A stretch of 64,000 nucleotides of DNA from NCBI RefSeq assembly GCF_001434395.1, contig NZ_AZFS01000046.1, positions 62,001 to 126,000 of the forward strand, written 5' to 3'. This DNA comes from Levilactobacillus hammesii DSM 16381. GTDB lineage: Bacteria; Bacillota; Bacilli; Lactobacillales; Lactobacillaceae. A program made the translations under genes and the position numbers. Below the pieces are notes generated by a model. That model saw nothing but the letters and a program-made list of their open reading frames with translations, did not search any database and was not told the DNA's origin. Shown piece by piece: positions 42,831 to 53,475 of this stretch; within the stretch, counting starts at the first letter, position 1, and every line of letters begins with the position of its first letter.

Positions 42831-44783
42831 CTAATCCGCAAAGTCTTCTAATTCAAGACTCTTCTCCGTCCACGAATCCTCGGTCTCACTGAGCTCAGAG
42901 GTGACGGCGGTGAGTTGCTCTTGTAGATCGGCGAGCTTACCGGCATCGTTGAAGTTTTCTTCCTTGCTCATTTCGGTTTCAACGGCGGTCTTTTGCTGCT
43001 CCAACTTGCCCATCTGTTCCTCAAGGGCGTTCACCTGGCGGCTGAGCTTTCGTTTGGCCTTGGCCTGATCCTTTTGTGCCTGGTAGTCGACCTGCGTCTG
43101 CTTGGGTGCCACAACGGTGGGGTGGGCCTCCTCAGCTTCGGCGGCTTCCTTGGCGGCGTAGGCATCCTGTTCGGCCTTCTTGGAGACATAATAATCGTAG
43201 TTTCCTAGGTAGCGCGTGGTGCCTTCGGGGCTGAGTTCGACGACTTGCGTGGCCACTTGGTTGATGAAGTACCGGTCATGGGAAACGAACAGGATGGTCC
43301 CGTCGAATTCATTGAGCGCGGTTTCCAGCACCTCACGGCTATCAATGTCCAGGTGGTTAGTGGGTTCGTCCAGCATTAGGAAGTTGTCGTGTTGCATGGC
43401 CAGCTTGGTTAACAGTAGCCGGGCGCGTTCACCACCACTCAGGCTGTGCACACTCTTGTCGACGTCGGCACCGGTAAAGAGAAAGCTGCCAAGAATCGAG
43501 CGGATGTCGCCCTCTGGCGTGGTAGGATGGTCGTCCCACAATTCATGTAAGACGGACTTCTTATCGTGGAGTGTCGCCTGATCTTGGTCGTAGTACCCGG
43601 TGTCCACGCCTGTACCGAAGATGATCTGCCCCTGAATGGCGGGAATTCGTCCCAAGATCGTCTTCAGGAGAGTCGACTTTCCAATACCGTTCGGGCCAAC
43701 GATGGCAACGGCCTGATGCTTTTTGATGTCTAAGGTGACAGGGGCCGCTAGAATCTGGCCATCGTAGCCCACGGCGCCATTGACGACGTCGAGGACCACG
43801 TTACCACTCTGACGCTTGGGCTGGAAGCTGAACCGTGCCGCCTTTTCGTCACCCTCGGGTCGATCCATCTTGTCCATTTTTTCTAACAGTTTACGACGTG
43901 CCTGTGCGCGTTTGGTCGTCGAAGCCCGGACGATGTTCTTGTTTACAAAATCTTCGAGCTTACTAATCTCGGCCTGTTGCTTATCGTATTCCTTCCAGGC
44001 TAAACGCAGACGTTCGGCCTTGGCTGCGATGTAGTGGGAATAGTTTCCGGGATAGTGGTCGAGCCCGCCGTGAGCCATATCGTAGACGTCGTTGACCACG
44101 TGATCGAGGAAGTACCGGTCATGGGAGACGACTAGAATGGCGCCGGGATAACCCTGCAGATAGCCTTCCAACCAGGTCAACGTTTCCACGTCCAAGTGGT
44201 TGGTCGGTTCGTCCAGGATCAACAGATCGGGGCGTTCCAGCAAAAGCTTAGCCAGAGCCAACTGAGTTCGTTGCCCACCAGACAGCTCGTTAATGGGCTT
44301 GTCATAGTAGCTCTCGTCAAATTCGAACCCGTGAAGAACGCCACGAATCTCGGCCTGGTAGCCGTAGCCGTTTTGATCACTGAAGTCTTGTTGGAGCTGA
44401 TCATAACTCGAACTGATCTGCGCAAATTGTTCCGAGTTGGCGGTGACGTTGGGGTCGCTCATTTGTTGTTCAAGGGCATGCATGCGATCTTCCATGGCGA
44501 TAAGCTTGGCAAAGACGCTGAGCATTTCGTTCCAGACCGTTTTAGTTGAAGCGAGGCCGGCATTTTGCGCTTGGTAGCCCATCGTCAGGCCGCGCTTTGT
44601 GGTGATTTGACCGACATCGGGCATGGTTTCGCCAGCGATCATTTTCAATAGGGTAGATTTGCCCGCGCCGTTTCGGCCAACGAGGGCCACCCGGCCGTGT
44701 TCGGGCACGTCCATGCTGACGTTTTCGAATAGAACGGTTGCGCCGAAACGTCGGGTGACTTGTTGCACTTGTAAGAGAATCAC
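42831..44783 (-). CDS. ABC-F family ATPase (translation factor type)
   Basis: A 650-residue protein with two ABC domains and no membrane segment: Walker A GRNGAGKST and GPNGIGKST, signatures LSGGQRTQLAL and LSGGERARLLL, Walker B LLILDEPTNHLD and FLMLDEPTNHLD, joined by the P-site tRNA interaction linker (KAERLRLAWKEYDKQQAEI). The C-terminal ~100 residues are a coiled coil (KRKLSRQVNALEEQM…), as in Uup/YdiF-type members. ABC-F proteins act on the ribosome; some give antibiotic protection. Start GTG 44783 after AAAGGAGG. Confidence 0.92.
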   Translation of the reverse strand: MILLQVQQVTRRFGATVLFENVSMDVPEHGRVALVGRNGAGKSTLLKMIAGETMPDVGQITTKRGLTMGYQAQNAGLASTKTVWNEMLSVFAKLIAMEDRMHALEQQMSDPNVTANSEQFAQISSSYDQLQQDFSDQNGYGYQAEIRGVLHGFEFDESYYDKPINELSGGQRTQLALAKLLLERPDLLILDEPTNHLDVETLTWLEGYLQGYPGAILVVSHDRYFLDHVVNDVYDMAHGGLDHYPGNYSHYIAAKAERLRLAWKEYDKQQAEISKLEDFVNKNIVRASTTKRAQARRKLLEKMDKMDRPEGDEKAARFSFQPKRQSGNVVLDVVNGAVGYDGQILAAPVTLDIKKHQAVAIVGPNGIGKSTLLKTILGRIPAIQGQIIFGTGVDTGYYDQDQATLHDKKSVLHELWDDHPTTPEGDIRSILGSFLFTGADVDKSVHSLSGGERARLLLTKLAMQHDNFLMLDEPTNHLDIDSREVLETALNEFDGTILFVSHDRYFINQVATQVVELSPEGTTRYLGNYDYYVSKKAEQDAYAAKEAAEAEEAHPTVVAPKQTQVDYQAQKDQAKAKRKLSRQVNALEEQMGKLEQQKTAVETEMSKEENFNDAGKLADLQEQLTAVTSELSETEDSWTEKSLELEDFAD

Positions 44784-45188
44784 GGTAAACCAACCTCCTT
44801 TAGGGTGTTTTAGGGTATACGTTTTAAATATTTTGATTAAGGGTCACATTTCGTTGTGGATCGCACGGTTTTTGTGCACGATTTCGCCAGTCAAGGTGAG
44901 CCGTTGTGCTGACCCCCAGACGGCCGCAATCGGCACCTGGAACCGTACGTGGCCTCGCTATTGAGAGAAAACGATGACCAGTATACGTATAGTCACTATT
45001 TTAGCATATTCTACACGGAGACCGAAATTAGCAAAGAAATTGTGAAAAAAACTTGCAAATTCTTTCACAAGATGAACGGTTATGCTATAATCTATAAGAA
45101 AGTTGATTTCACAATCCAGACAATTATTTAAATATGAGGCTATCGCTTGTGAACGGTAGCCAGTTTCTTTGATTAGGAGGTCTCGTTT
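44784..45188. other. Divergent promoter region between the ABC-F gene and rex
   Basis: No gene. On the minus strand there is a ~180-nt leader to the ABC-F gene with a small TCGTGCAC…GTGCGA hairpin; no upstream peptide frame with a ribosome site was found. On the plus side lies the rex promoter. Confidence 0.45.
45040..45091 (+). promoter_or_regulatory. rex promoter with Rex-type half-sites
   Basis: TTCACA (45064–45069), a 16-bp spacer and TATAAT (45086–45091) form the core promoter. TTGTGAA at 45040–45046 and TTTCACAA at 45063–45070 are the two half-sites of the Rex consensus (TTGTGA…TCACAA), but here they are 16 bp apart instead of the usual few bases. The second overlaps the −35 box, so autoregulation is plausible. 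Confidence 0.5.
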
Positions 45189-45827
45189 TTGACAGAACAA
45201 AAAATTCCCCGGGCGACAGCTAAACGCTTGCCCATCTACTATCGCTATCTCAATATTTTGCTAGACGCCGATAAAACCCGGGTGTCTTCGACTGAATTGT
45301 CCGAAGCCGTTAAGGTCGATTCCGCAACAATTCGTCGAGACTTCTCGTACTTTGGTGCCCTCGGCAAACGGGGCTATGGTTATGACGTTGAAAGTTTAAT
45401 CAAGTTCTTTAAGAAAATTCTGAATCAGGATCGCTTAACCAGCGTTGCCTTGATTGGGGTGGGAAATTTAGGCCACGCCCTGTTAAACTTTAATTTCCAT
45501 CAGGACAGTAATGTTCGGATCAGTGCGGCGTTTGACGTTAAGCAAGAGATTGCTAACACAATCCAAAGTGGGGTGCCCATCTACCCAATGACGGATCTAC
45601 GAACCCAACTGGAAGAACAACAGATTGAAGTGGCCATTTTAACCGTGCCATCTCAAGTTGCGCAAGAGGTTACCGATGAGGCCGTGTCTGGCGGTGTCAA
45701 AGGTATCCTGAACTTCACACCACTGCGGATTACCGTGCCTAAGGGTGTGCGGGTGCAAAATGTGGATCTGACCAACGAATTACAGACGTTGATCTACTTC
45801 CTGGAGCATTACAACAATTTAAGTTAA
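45189..45827 (+). CDS. rex: Redox-sensing transcriptional repressor Rex
   Basis: A 212-residue protein: N-terminal winged helix ([18 protein letters not shown] … [25 protein letters not shown]) and a Rossmann NAD(H) domain ([16 protein letters not shown]), with the C-terminal swap helix ([15 protein letters not shown]). It represses fermentation and redox genes when NADH is low. It starts at TTG 45189, about eight bases after AGGAGG. Confidence 0.95.
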   Translation: MTEQKIPRATAKRLPIYYRYLNILLDADKTRVSSTELSEAVKVDSATIRRDFSYFGALGKRGYGYDVESLIKFFKKILNQDRLTSVALIGVGNLGHALLNFNFHQDSNVRISAAFDVKQEIANTIQSGVPIYPMTDLRTQLEEQQIEVAILTVPSQVAQEVTDEAVSGGVKGILNFTPLRITVPKGVRVQNVDLTNELQTLIYFLEHYNNLS

Positions 45828-45833
45828 ACCGTG

Positions 45834-45866
45834 AGAGCTTGGCAGTCATGCCGGGCTCTTTTTTTA
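45834..45866 (+). terminator. rex terminator
   Basis: AGAGCTTGGCA pairs with TGCCGGGCTCT around GTCA and is followed by seven T. Confidence 0.87.
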
Positions 45867-46308
45867 TGCGCCTGTTTATAGATACAAACGAAAAAAACAC
45901 GAAATCAGTCTCACTTTTTTTGATAAGACGGCTGAAAAGGTAGGGGGTAAACACTAGGTAATTAGGTGGTGTCCATCGCCTTACCGGTGGGAAGACAGAG
46001 TGTTCCCAGACAATTATGAGCATGATTATAATACCTGTCAGTAATTGGATTTAAAATATCAGGTAGTCGTCACTTACAGCTATTTTCGGGGGTTCAAAGC
46101 GAGCGAGAAGACTGTTGTTCTTCCAGTCTGAAGCGTCCCCACGGCAGGTGGAATCCCTGGCAGCTGCAGTGCGCCCATCGTGGTCAGACAAATGGGACTT
46201 CTTGATAACTGCCAACTGAAAGTATGATGTGAGACGCAGTAACCCCACAGCCGCACCGACTGTGGCAAGCGGGCCCCGCTGAATCCCGGAAATTGTTTGT
46301 CAAATTCC
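45867..46308. other. Gene-free interval between rex and groES
   Basis: No supported gene. It includes the right-end fragment of the structured repeat (46085–46178); the rest shows nothing recognisable. Confidence 0.5.
46085..46178 (+). repeat. Structured intergenic repeat, right-end fragment D
   Basis: From GGTTCAAAGCGAGCGAGAAG onward it follows copies A and B through the third hairpin (AGACTG/CAGTCT, 46109–46129, same TGTTCTT loop) to the right end GGAATCCCTGGCAGCTG and TGCGCCCA. The left two thirds are missing. Confidence 0.75.
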
Positions 46309-46337
46309 TTGATTTTTATATGGAAAAACCATATATT
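46309..46337 (+). promoter_or_regulatory. groESL promoter
   Basis: TTGATT at 46309–46314, a 17-bp spacer and TATATT at 46332–46337; transcription would start inside or just before the CIRCE element. Confidence 0.75.
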
Positions 46338-46349
46338 AGATATTGTTGA

Positions 46350-46376
46350 TTAGCACTTATGTTAGTCAAGTGCTAA
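46350..46376 (+). promoter_or_regulatory. CIRCE operator (HrcA binding site)
   Basis: TTAGCACTT–N9–AAGTGCTAA, the CIRCE inverted repeat, with C·G of the outer consensus position (CTC…GAG) changed symmetrically to T·A. HrcA bound here represses groESL. Confidence 0.95.
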
Positions 46377-46411
46377 TAGTGCTAAAAAGTAAGTTCATTG
46401 GAGGGATTCAA

Positions 46412-46696
46412 GTGTTAAAACCATTAGGAGACCGCGTCATTTTGGATCAACCAGAAGAAGAAGAAACCACGGTTGGCGGCATTGTGCTCGCAAGTAACGC
46501 TCAAGAAAAGCCACAAACGGCAAACGTCGTAGCTGTCGGTGATGGCCGTGTGTTAGACAATGGCGAAAAGGTAGCCCCAACTGTTAAGGTTGGCGACAAG
46601 GTATTGTTTGACAAGTATGCTGGTACTGAAGTGAAGTACCAAGACGCCACTTACCTTGTTTTACATGAAAAGGATTTAGTCGCTGTCGTTGACTAA
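46412..46696 (+). CDS. groES: Co-chaperonin GroES
   Basis: A 94-residue protein with [25 protein letters not shown], the mobile loop, and [14 protein letters not shown]. It caps GroEL. Start GTG 46412 after GGAGGG; the frame is open upstream through the CIRCE element but that part is not coding. Confidence 0.97.
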   Translation: MLKPLGDRVILDQPEEEETTVGGIVLASNAQEKPQTANVVAVGDGRVLDNGEKVAPTVKVGDKVLFDKYAGTEVKYQDATYLVLHEKDLVAVVD

Positions 46697-46752
46697 TCTT
46701 TTTCCAATTAAGAAGACTATCCAAATCATTCAAAAATTTTAGTATGAGGTGA

Positions 46753-48384
<1,632 letters not shown>

Positions 48385-48417
48385 AAAATTAAACGCTAGC
48401 TTGCTAGTGTGAATGAA

Positions 48418-48449
48418 AGAAGCCAACCGAGTTTTCGGTTGGCTTCTTT
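48418..48449 (+). terminator. groESL terminator
   Basis: AAGCCAACCGA/TCGGTTGGCTT stem around GTTT, followed by CTTT. Confidence 0.82.
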
Positions 48450-48459
48450 GCGTCCTGAA

Positions 48460-49299
48460 TTAGTTGGCGGGGACGGTGGCCAACAAGTCAGCCAGCGAGG
48501 TGCTGGGTGGCGTGAATGGCTGTAAATCACCCGCCGCAATCTGTCGCTCCAGTTTGTCAATAAAGGTGGTAATGGGTTCATCGCCCGTGATGTCGCGAAA
48601 ATCACCAAAACCGTATTGCCACCATTGTAAGTCTAGCAACCGGGCGATGACGGGGGCCGGGAAACGGTATTTGAGGATGTGCGCGGGGACGCCACCGACC
48701 ACGGCATAGGCAGGCACGTCCTTGGTGACTAGGGCGCCACCCGCAATCACGGCGCCGTCGCCCACGGTCACCCCAGTGGGGGCAAAACGAACGTCCTGGC
48801 CAATCCAGACGTCATTGCCAATGATGAGCGGGCCACCATTGACTACGGGGTTAGGTACGTGTTGAAAGTGATTCTCGGTGTCCGCCAAGTAGTCATTGAA
48901 GGCATCCACCCAGTAGCCATAAGTCAGCATGGAGGTGGTGAATCGGTCTAACGGGTGGCTCCCCTGCATGCGGCTGACGTTGTGCGCAATGGACGTGTAA
49001 CGGCCAACGATGGAATTGACGGGCAACGCGCTGTTGGATGAGCTGAAGGCCCCCATACTGAAGAGTTGGTGGCCGGTCAGAAAGATGCTGTAAGCTTCGG
49101 CCTGAAAAGTCAGGGGAACCTGTAGCGACTCTCCTACGTGGAGCCGAGAGCCGTTACGCTTGCGGGGCGTCAGATAGAGGTGACGCGCTGCCAAACAAGC
49201 GAGCAGTTCTTGAGTGACCGGCAGGCATCGTCGGTGATGTGAGTGGGTCACAACGAGATTGTCTTGATAGAAGGTAACGCCATTAATGGTGGTCGACAT
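48460..49299 (-). CDS. CatB-related O-acetyltransferase (left-handed β-helix)
   Basis: A 279-residue hexapeptide-repeat acetyltransferase. The middle holds the typical repeats ([68 protein letters not shown]) and the catalytic-type His region ([15 protein letters not shown]). The first ~85 residues are an extra domain not usual in CatB/Vat proteins, so the protein is longer than the ~210-residue family norm. Substrate unknown (sugar or xenobiotic). ATG 49299 lies ten bases after AAAGGA. Confidence 0.82.
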   Translation of the reverse strand: MSTTINGVTFYQDNLVVTHSHHRRCLPVTQELLACLAARHLYLTPRKRNGSRLHVGESLQVPLTFQAEAYSIFLTGHQLFSMGAFSSSNSALPVNSIVGRYTSIAHNVSRMQGSHPLDRFTTSMLTYGYWVDAFNDYLADTENHFQHVPNPVVNGGPLIIGNDVWIGQDVRFAPTGVTVGDGAVIAGGALVTKDVPAYAVVGGVPAHILKYRFPAPVIARLLDLQWWQYGFGDFRDITGDEPITTFIDKLERQIAAGDLQPFTPPSTSLADLLATVPAN

Positions 49300-49765
49300 A
49301 GCTGCCACGTCCTTTTACTGAGATTAAGACTAGTGTACGTTAAGGCGCCATAAAATGGGGATAGGGGCATCCGCAGATCTTGCGGGTAAGTTTATTCAAT
49401 AAGGGGGAAGCACCGTGCTGCCGGTATTGCGTGAAGTTGCGCCTAGAAGGTTAAGTGATTGACCTAACCCCGCCAAAGGCTGACGATGCGTGTTGGCCGG
49501 GGAAAAGCGTTGTAAATTTGAACGGAAGCCTCACGAACACGTAACCGCTTTCTTTTGTACCATGACAGGTATGGGTTAGCCCCAACTAGATAAGGTGATC
49601 ACACCATTTGCCGTTTTCTTAGTTGCTAAGCTGAACAAGAGTGGTATTGTGGAGCTAGTTGTAGTAGAATTACGTTTGCGTTTGAATTTGGAACGAGTTA
49701 ATTAAGACTTTTTTGACGGGTGCGAGCCCGTTTTCATTATTTATGGAGATAAGGAGTAAGTAGTC
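49300..49765 (+). other. Long leader region of the potassium importer gene
   Basis: No gene in about 460 bp. A small hairpin ACGGG/CCCGT with a T stretch (49716–49735) lies 10–20 bp before the ribosome site GGAGATAAGGAG, an attenuator-like position. I looked for a ydaO-type c-di-AMP riboswitch, which controls kimA in B. subtilis, and could not recognise its conserved blocks. Confidence 0.45.
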
Positions 49766-51601
49766 ATGTGGCGTTATTTAAAGCGGGTTTTAATTGGTAA
49801 ACCCCTAAAGACCATGGATGAAGGCGGTCAGGCGTTGACCAAGTTTAAGGCATTAGCCTTACTGTCATCTGACGCATTGTCCTCCGTGGCTTATGGTACT
49901 GAGCAAATTACGACCGTTCTGATCACCTTATCTGCGGCAGCCTTGATGTATCAATTATGGATTGCTGCACTGGTCTTAGTTCTGTTGTTTGCGATCACGC
50001 TTTCTTACCAACAGATTATCCATGCCTATCCATCCGGTGGTGGTGCCTATGTGGTGGCCAGTACCAATTGGGGAAAATCAGCGGGATTAGTCGCTGGTGG
50101 ATCACTCTTGGTTGATTATATGTTGACCGTGGCCGTTTCAACGACTTCTGGAACGGAAGCTATTACCGCCGCAATTCCGGCGTTATCCCCATATTCAGTG
50201 CTGATTTCGGTGCTCATTGTGATTGGGATTATGTTATTGAATCTGCGGGGGATGCGGGAGTCCGCTTCATTCCTGACCGGACCAGTCTATTTCTTCATTT
50301 TGATGATCGTGGTCATGATTGGGGTCGGCCTCTATAACATCTTAACGGGAAACATTACGTACCATGCATCGGCACATCTGGGGGGATCGGTTCAAGGCAT
50401 GACCCTGTTACTGTTCTTCCGGGCATTCTCCTCTGGGTCTTCTTCCTTGACCGGGGTTGAAGCCATCAGTAATGCCGTGCCAAACTTTAAGAAGCCGAAG
50501 AGTCATAATGCCGCGGCGACGTTGGCGATTATGGCGACGATCCTGGCGATCTTCTTCGGTGGCATCACGTTCCTCAGTTATTACATGGGGATTCGTCCCG
50601 AAGCCGGGCAGACGGTGCTTTCCCAGATTGGGATCGGCGTCTTCGGCCATGGGGTTATCTACTACCTGTTACAATTATCAACGGCTTTGATTTTAGCGGT
50701 TGCGGCGAACACTGGGTTCTCAGCGTTTCCTATTCTGGCCTACAACTTGGCGAAGGATAAATTCCTGCCCCATGCTTACCTGGACCGAGGGGATCGACTG
50801 GGGTACTCCAACGGGATCATTTCCCTAGCCGTCGGTGCCATTGTGCTGATCTTTATCTTCCATGGGCAAACGACGCTCTTGATTCCACTGTATGCCATCG
50901 GGGTTTTCGTGCCATTTACGTTATCGCAATCCGGCATGATCATCCACTGGTTCCGCGTCCGAGAGGGCTTCTGGTTAGGAAAAGCGTTCATTAACTTAGT
51001 GGGGGCTTTGATATCGGTCGGCTTGGTTGCCATTCTATTATTCATGCGGTTTGCCAACGTCTGGCCATACCTGATCATCATGCCATTGCTGTTGCTGCTG
51101 TTTTATCGCATTAATCAACACTACAAAAAGGTTGCGCGACAATTACGGGTGGCAGCAAAGACGAAGGCTGACATGCACGAATACGACGGGGCTACCGTCA
51201 TTGTCTTGGTCAGCAACATTACCCGGGTGACGGCCGGCGCGATTAACTACGCGCGGTCCATTGGGGACTACGTCATCGCGATGCACGTGTCCTTCGATGA
51301 GAATCCCGAGAAGGAACACAAGACGGCGCAGGAGTTCAAGGAGGAATTCCCAGACATTCGGTTTGTGGACATTCATTCTTCCTACCGGTCGATTGCGACA
51401 CCGACGTTGCGGTTCTGTGATGTGATTGCCAAACGCGCGGCCGAGCGGAACTTTACCACCACGGTGTTGGTGCCACAGTTCGTGCCACGGCATCCTTGGC
51501 AAAATGTTTTGCATAACCAAACGGCGCTTCGTCTGCGGACGACCCTGAATTCACGGGAAAATATTATTGTTTCAACTTACAATTATCATTTAAAAGAGTA
51601 G
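49766..51601 (+). CDS. KimA-type potassium importer (APC superfamily)
   Basis: A 611-residue protein: twelve membrane helices in residues ~25–450 and a soluble C-terminal domain of about 150 residues (ATVIVLVSNITRVTAGAINYARSIGDYVIAMHV…VPQFVPRHPWQNVLHNQTALRLRT). The opening KFKALALLSSDALSSVAYGTEQI is the signature of the KimA/YdaO family. KimA imports K+ with protons and is inhibited by c-di-AMP through its C-terminal domain. AAGGAG precedes ATG 49766. No partner gene; it is followed by its own terminator. Confidence 0.88.
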   Translation: MWRYLKRVLIGKPLKTMDEGGQALTKFKALALLSSDALSSVAYGTEQITTVLITLSAAALMYQLWIAALVLVLLFAITLSYQQIIHAYPSGGGAYVVASTNWGKSAGLVAGGSLLVDYMLTVAVSTTSGTEAITAAIPALSPYSVLISVLIVIGIMLLNLRGMRESASFLTGPVYFFILMIVVMIGVGLYNILTGNITYHASAHLGGSVQGMTLLLFFRAFSSGSSSLTGVEAISNAVPNFKKPKSHNAAATLAIMATILAIFFGGITFLSYYMGIRPEAGQTVLSQIGIGVFGHGVIYYLLQLSTALILAVAANTGFSAFPILAYNLAKDKFLPHAYLDRGDRLGYSNGIISLAVGAIVLIFIFHGQTTLLIPLYAIGVFVPFTLSQSGMIIHWFRVREGFWLGKAFINLVGALISVGLVAILLFMRFANVWPYLIIMPLLLLLFYRINQHYKKVARQLRVAAKTKADMHEYDGATVIVLVSNITRVTAGAINYARSIGDYVIAMHVSFDENPEKEHKTAQEFKEEFPDIRFVDIHSSYRSIATPTLRFCDVIAKRAAERNFTTTVLVPQFVPRHPWQNVLHNQTALRLRTTLNSRENIIVSTYNYHLKE

Positions 51602-51606
51602 TTACG

Positions 51607-51648
51607 AAGTTCTTCGAAGCCATTATTGTGGCTACGGAGAACTTTTTT
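51607..51648 (+). terminator. Terminator of the potassium importer gene
   Basis: AAGTTCT…GAAGCCA pairs with GTGGCT…AGAACTT and is followed by six T. Confidence 0.8.
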
Positions 51649-51817
51649 GGTGCAACTTGAAGTGCTGGATCATTAGCGGACAACCCCCTTTTGGGTAATA
51701 GTCTGGTTTTGGCGTGAAACTAAAGATATTGACACTTGGGTATTTCATCAACACTAGTAGAAGCGTTGTGGCAGCTGTGGTTACGTTGGCATCGACGGGG
51801 GAAGAAAGCAAACATCC

Positions 51818-51846
51818 CGTAAAGCCACATTGGACCTTACGGGACG
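51818..51846 (-). terminator. Probable terminator of lrgAB copy 1
   Basis: CCCGTAA…TTACGGG inverted repeat just past the minus-strand lrgB stop; on that strand it is followed by a T-rich stretch but not a pure T run. Confidence 0.5.
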
Positions 51847-51868
51847 CAAATTAAAAGTTATGGGGTAC

Positions 51869-52675
51869 TTATCGGAGGCCCACCAATGAAGCAAACGGTG
51901 GTACCAGGAGATCGACGACAATCGAGATGATAACCACGGCGATCGAGGCCATGGAACCTTGAATCGAGCCCAGTTGGACGGCCTTGGCCGAACCCACCGT
52001 GTGGCCGGCGGTTCCCAGCCCTAAACCGGCACCAATGGGATCCTTGTCGATCCGGAAGAATTTGACCAGCCAATCGCCAAGTGCGTAGATGATGACGGAA
52101 TTCAGGATGCAGGCGGTCGCAGTCACGGCACCGACGCCACCGATGGCGTTGGAGATCGGCATAGCAATGGCCGTTGTCGCCGCTTGGGGCAGCATGGAGG
52201 CAATTCCTACGGTGTCCAGACCAATGAGCTTAGCGGCCTCGTAAATCACCAATAATGAGAGGCTCAGGCCAATGATGAGGGACAAAATGATTTCGAGCCA
52301 GAAACGTTTGACAATGTCGTTCCGGCGATAGAGGGGAACGGCGAAGGCGATCGTCGCTGGATTGAGGAACCAGAAGATGATATCCCCCCCGGGCTTGTAG
52401 GCCGAGCGGTAGAACGTGGCGGTCGAGGTGCCAAAGGCCTTGGCCAGGAGGAATAGGACCAAAATCCCCAGAACCATCCCGACAAAGAGCGGTTGAAACA
52501 GGAAGAAACCTTTACTAATTTTGAAGAGCCATTGGCCGATTAGGTAGACGACCAGTGACAAGAAGATACCAAAGATGGCGTTACCAGCGGTGGAGCCGTC
52601 GGCGTTGTTTCCCAATCCGTCGCCGAGCCATTTGCCCCACAACGCTAAATTGGGGTTTTCCGCTAAAATTATCAT
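51869..52675 (-). CDS. lrgB: LrgB/CidB-family membrane protein, copy 1
   Basis: A 268-residue protein with seven or eight hydrophobic segments and the family core NPATIAFAVPLYRR, ASMLPQAATTAIAMPIS and GTAGHTVGSAKAVQLG. LrgAB/CidAB proteins affect murein hydrolase activity and export of pyruvate or similar end products. It is 84 % identical (hand count, 225 of 268 residues) to copy 2 at 53476–54282. It follows lrgA copy 1 by 24 bp. Confidence 0.93.
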   Translation of the reverse strand: MIILAENPNLALWGKWLGDGLGNNADGSTAGNAIFGIFLSLVVYLIGQWLFKISKGFFLFQPLFVGMVLGILVLFLLAKAFGTSTATFYRSAYKPGGDIIFWFLNPATIAFAVPLYRRNDIVKRFWLEIILSLIIGLSLSLLVIYEAAKLIGLDTVGIASMLPQAATTAIAMPISNAIGGVGAVTATACILNSVIIYALGDWLVKFFRIDKDPIGAGLGLGTAGHTVGSAKAVQLGSIQGSMASIAVVIISIVVDLLVPPFASLVGLR

Positions 52676-52699
52676 GTTATAACCTTCTTAATTTAGGCG

Positions 52700-53149
52700 C
52701 TAAAGAGTCGTTTCTTGTTCCACCGCGGATTTGCGATGGAAGAGGTGTTGTCGCAGCCAGATCAAGCCCACCGCGGTGTAGCTGACGAGCACCAGCATGA
52801 CGATGGTAGCGATGAGCACCACGGCCGTAATCTGCAAGCCCTGGGCCTTTAAGATGTCCAGACTGGCTGCGAGTTGAACACCAGCGGGAACGAAGAGAAA
52901 GGCAATCAGACTGATCATAAAATCGGCAAACTTTTCAACGTTACGTAATTTTAGGATGTGGGTGGCCAGCAGGGTGTAGAGAATCACAATCCCAATGACT
53001 GGCGTTGGAACGGGAAGTGACGCGGGGAATAGGGGAGAGATTAGGCTTGCCACAAAGAGAATTGCGGCGAAAATACTCATTTGACCCAAAATCGGTGTGG
53101 GCTGCTCCCCGGCAGTCTCTGGCTGGGTCGTTGGATGTTGTTGAGCCAA
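52700..53149 (-). CDS. lrgA: LrgA/CidA-family membrane protein, copy 1
   Basis: A 149-residue holin-like protein with four hydrophobic segments (FAAILFVASLISPLFP, PVIGIVILYTLLATHIL, FMISLIAFLFVPAGVQLAA, LIATIVMLVLVSYTAVGLIWL) after a hydrophilic N-terminus. The start is TTG 53149 (LAQQHPTTQ), eight bases after AAAGGAG; the frame runs further upstream but without a site. It is behind a promoter that carries a cre site. Confidence 0.9.
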   Translation of the reverse strand: MAQQHPTTQPETAGEQPTPILGQMSIFAAILFVASLISPLFPASLPVPTPVIGIVILYTLLATHILKLRNVEKFADFMISLIAFLFVPAGVQLAASLDILKAQGLQITAVVLIATIVMLVLVSYTAVGLIWLRQHLFHRKSAVEQETTL

Positions 53150-53241
53150 GATAAAATCTCCTTTCAAACGCAAAGCTTGGTTCGGCGATGCGGGAGAGGT
53201 CACAAAGGAAAACCTTGGCAGAGGCAACATGAAACTCGTTG

Positions 53242-53297
53242 TGAAACCGCTCTCAATCGCTCATAATCATTATATGGGATTTTGACGGTTTGCACAA
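53242..53297 (-). promoter_or_regulatory. lrgAB copy 1 promoter with cre (CcpA) site
   Basis: On the minus strand TTGTGC (complement of 53292–53297), a 17-bp spacer and TATAAT (complement of 53269–53274) form the promoter. TGAAACCGCTCTCA at 53242–53255 fits the cre consensus TGWAANCGNTNWCA at every position and lies 13–27 bp downstream of the −10, where bound CcpA would block transcription. Confidence 0.75.
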
Positions 53298-53475
53298 GGG
53301 TAATCTGCGGTATGACGCGGTTTGTGGGATGGCTTGTGCAGTGATATTGTGCTGCAAGCAGTCGAACTAGGTTTCAAAAAGCTTTTCAACGTGACTAATT
53401 TTTCACAAGCGTCTTAAAACGAACTGAATTCGAAAAAAACGTCGAAAAAAAGTGTGAGCGTTTTGCCTGAGTGGG
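53298..53475. other. Gap between the two lrgAB copies
   Basis: Gene-free and rich in A/T runs (AAAAAAACG, CGAAAAAAAG), which on the minus strand are T runs after lrgB copy 2, but no convincing stem was found. TTTTTCACAAGC at about 53400 resembles a Rex half-site. Confidence 0.35.

Noticed and set aside
44784-44960. Antibiotic-sensing leader peptide before the ABC-F gene
   Set aside because: A small hairpin exists in the leader but no short frame with a ribosome site and no alternative terminator could be supported.
3972-46178. CRISPR-like or tRNA-like repeats
   Set aside because: The repeats are hundreds of bases long, thousands of bases apart, in both orientations and without spacers or cas genes. 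No tRNA cloverleaf or CCA end was found in them.
49300-49765. ydaO-type c-di-AMP riboswitch before the potassium importer
   Set aside because: The conserved blocks of that riboswitch could not be matched by eye; not annotated.
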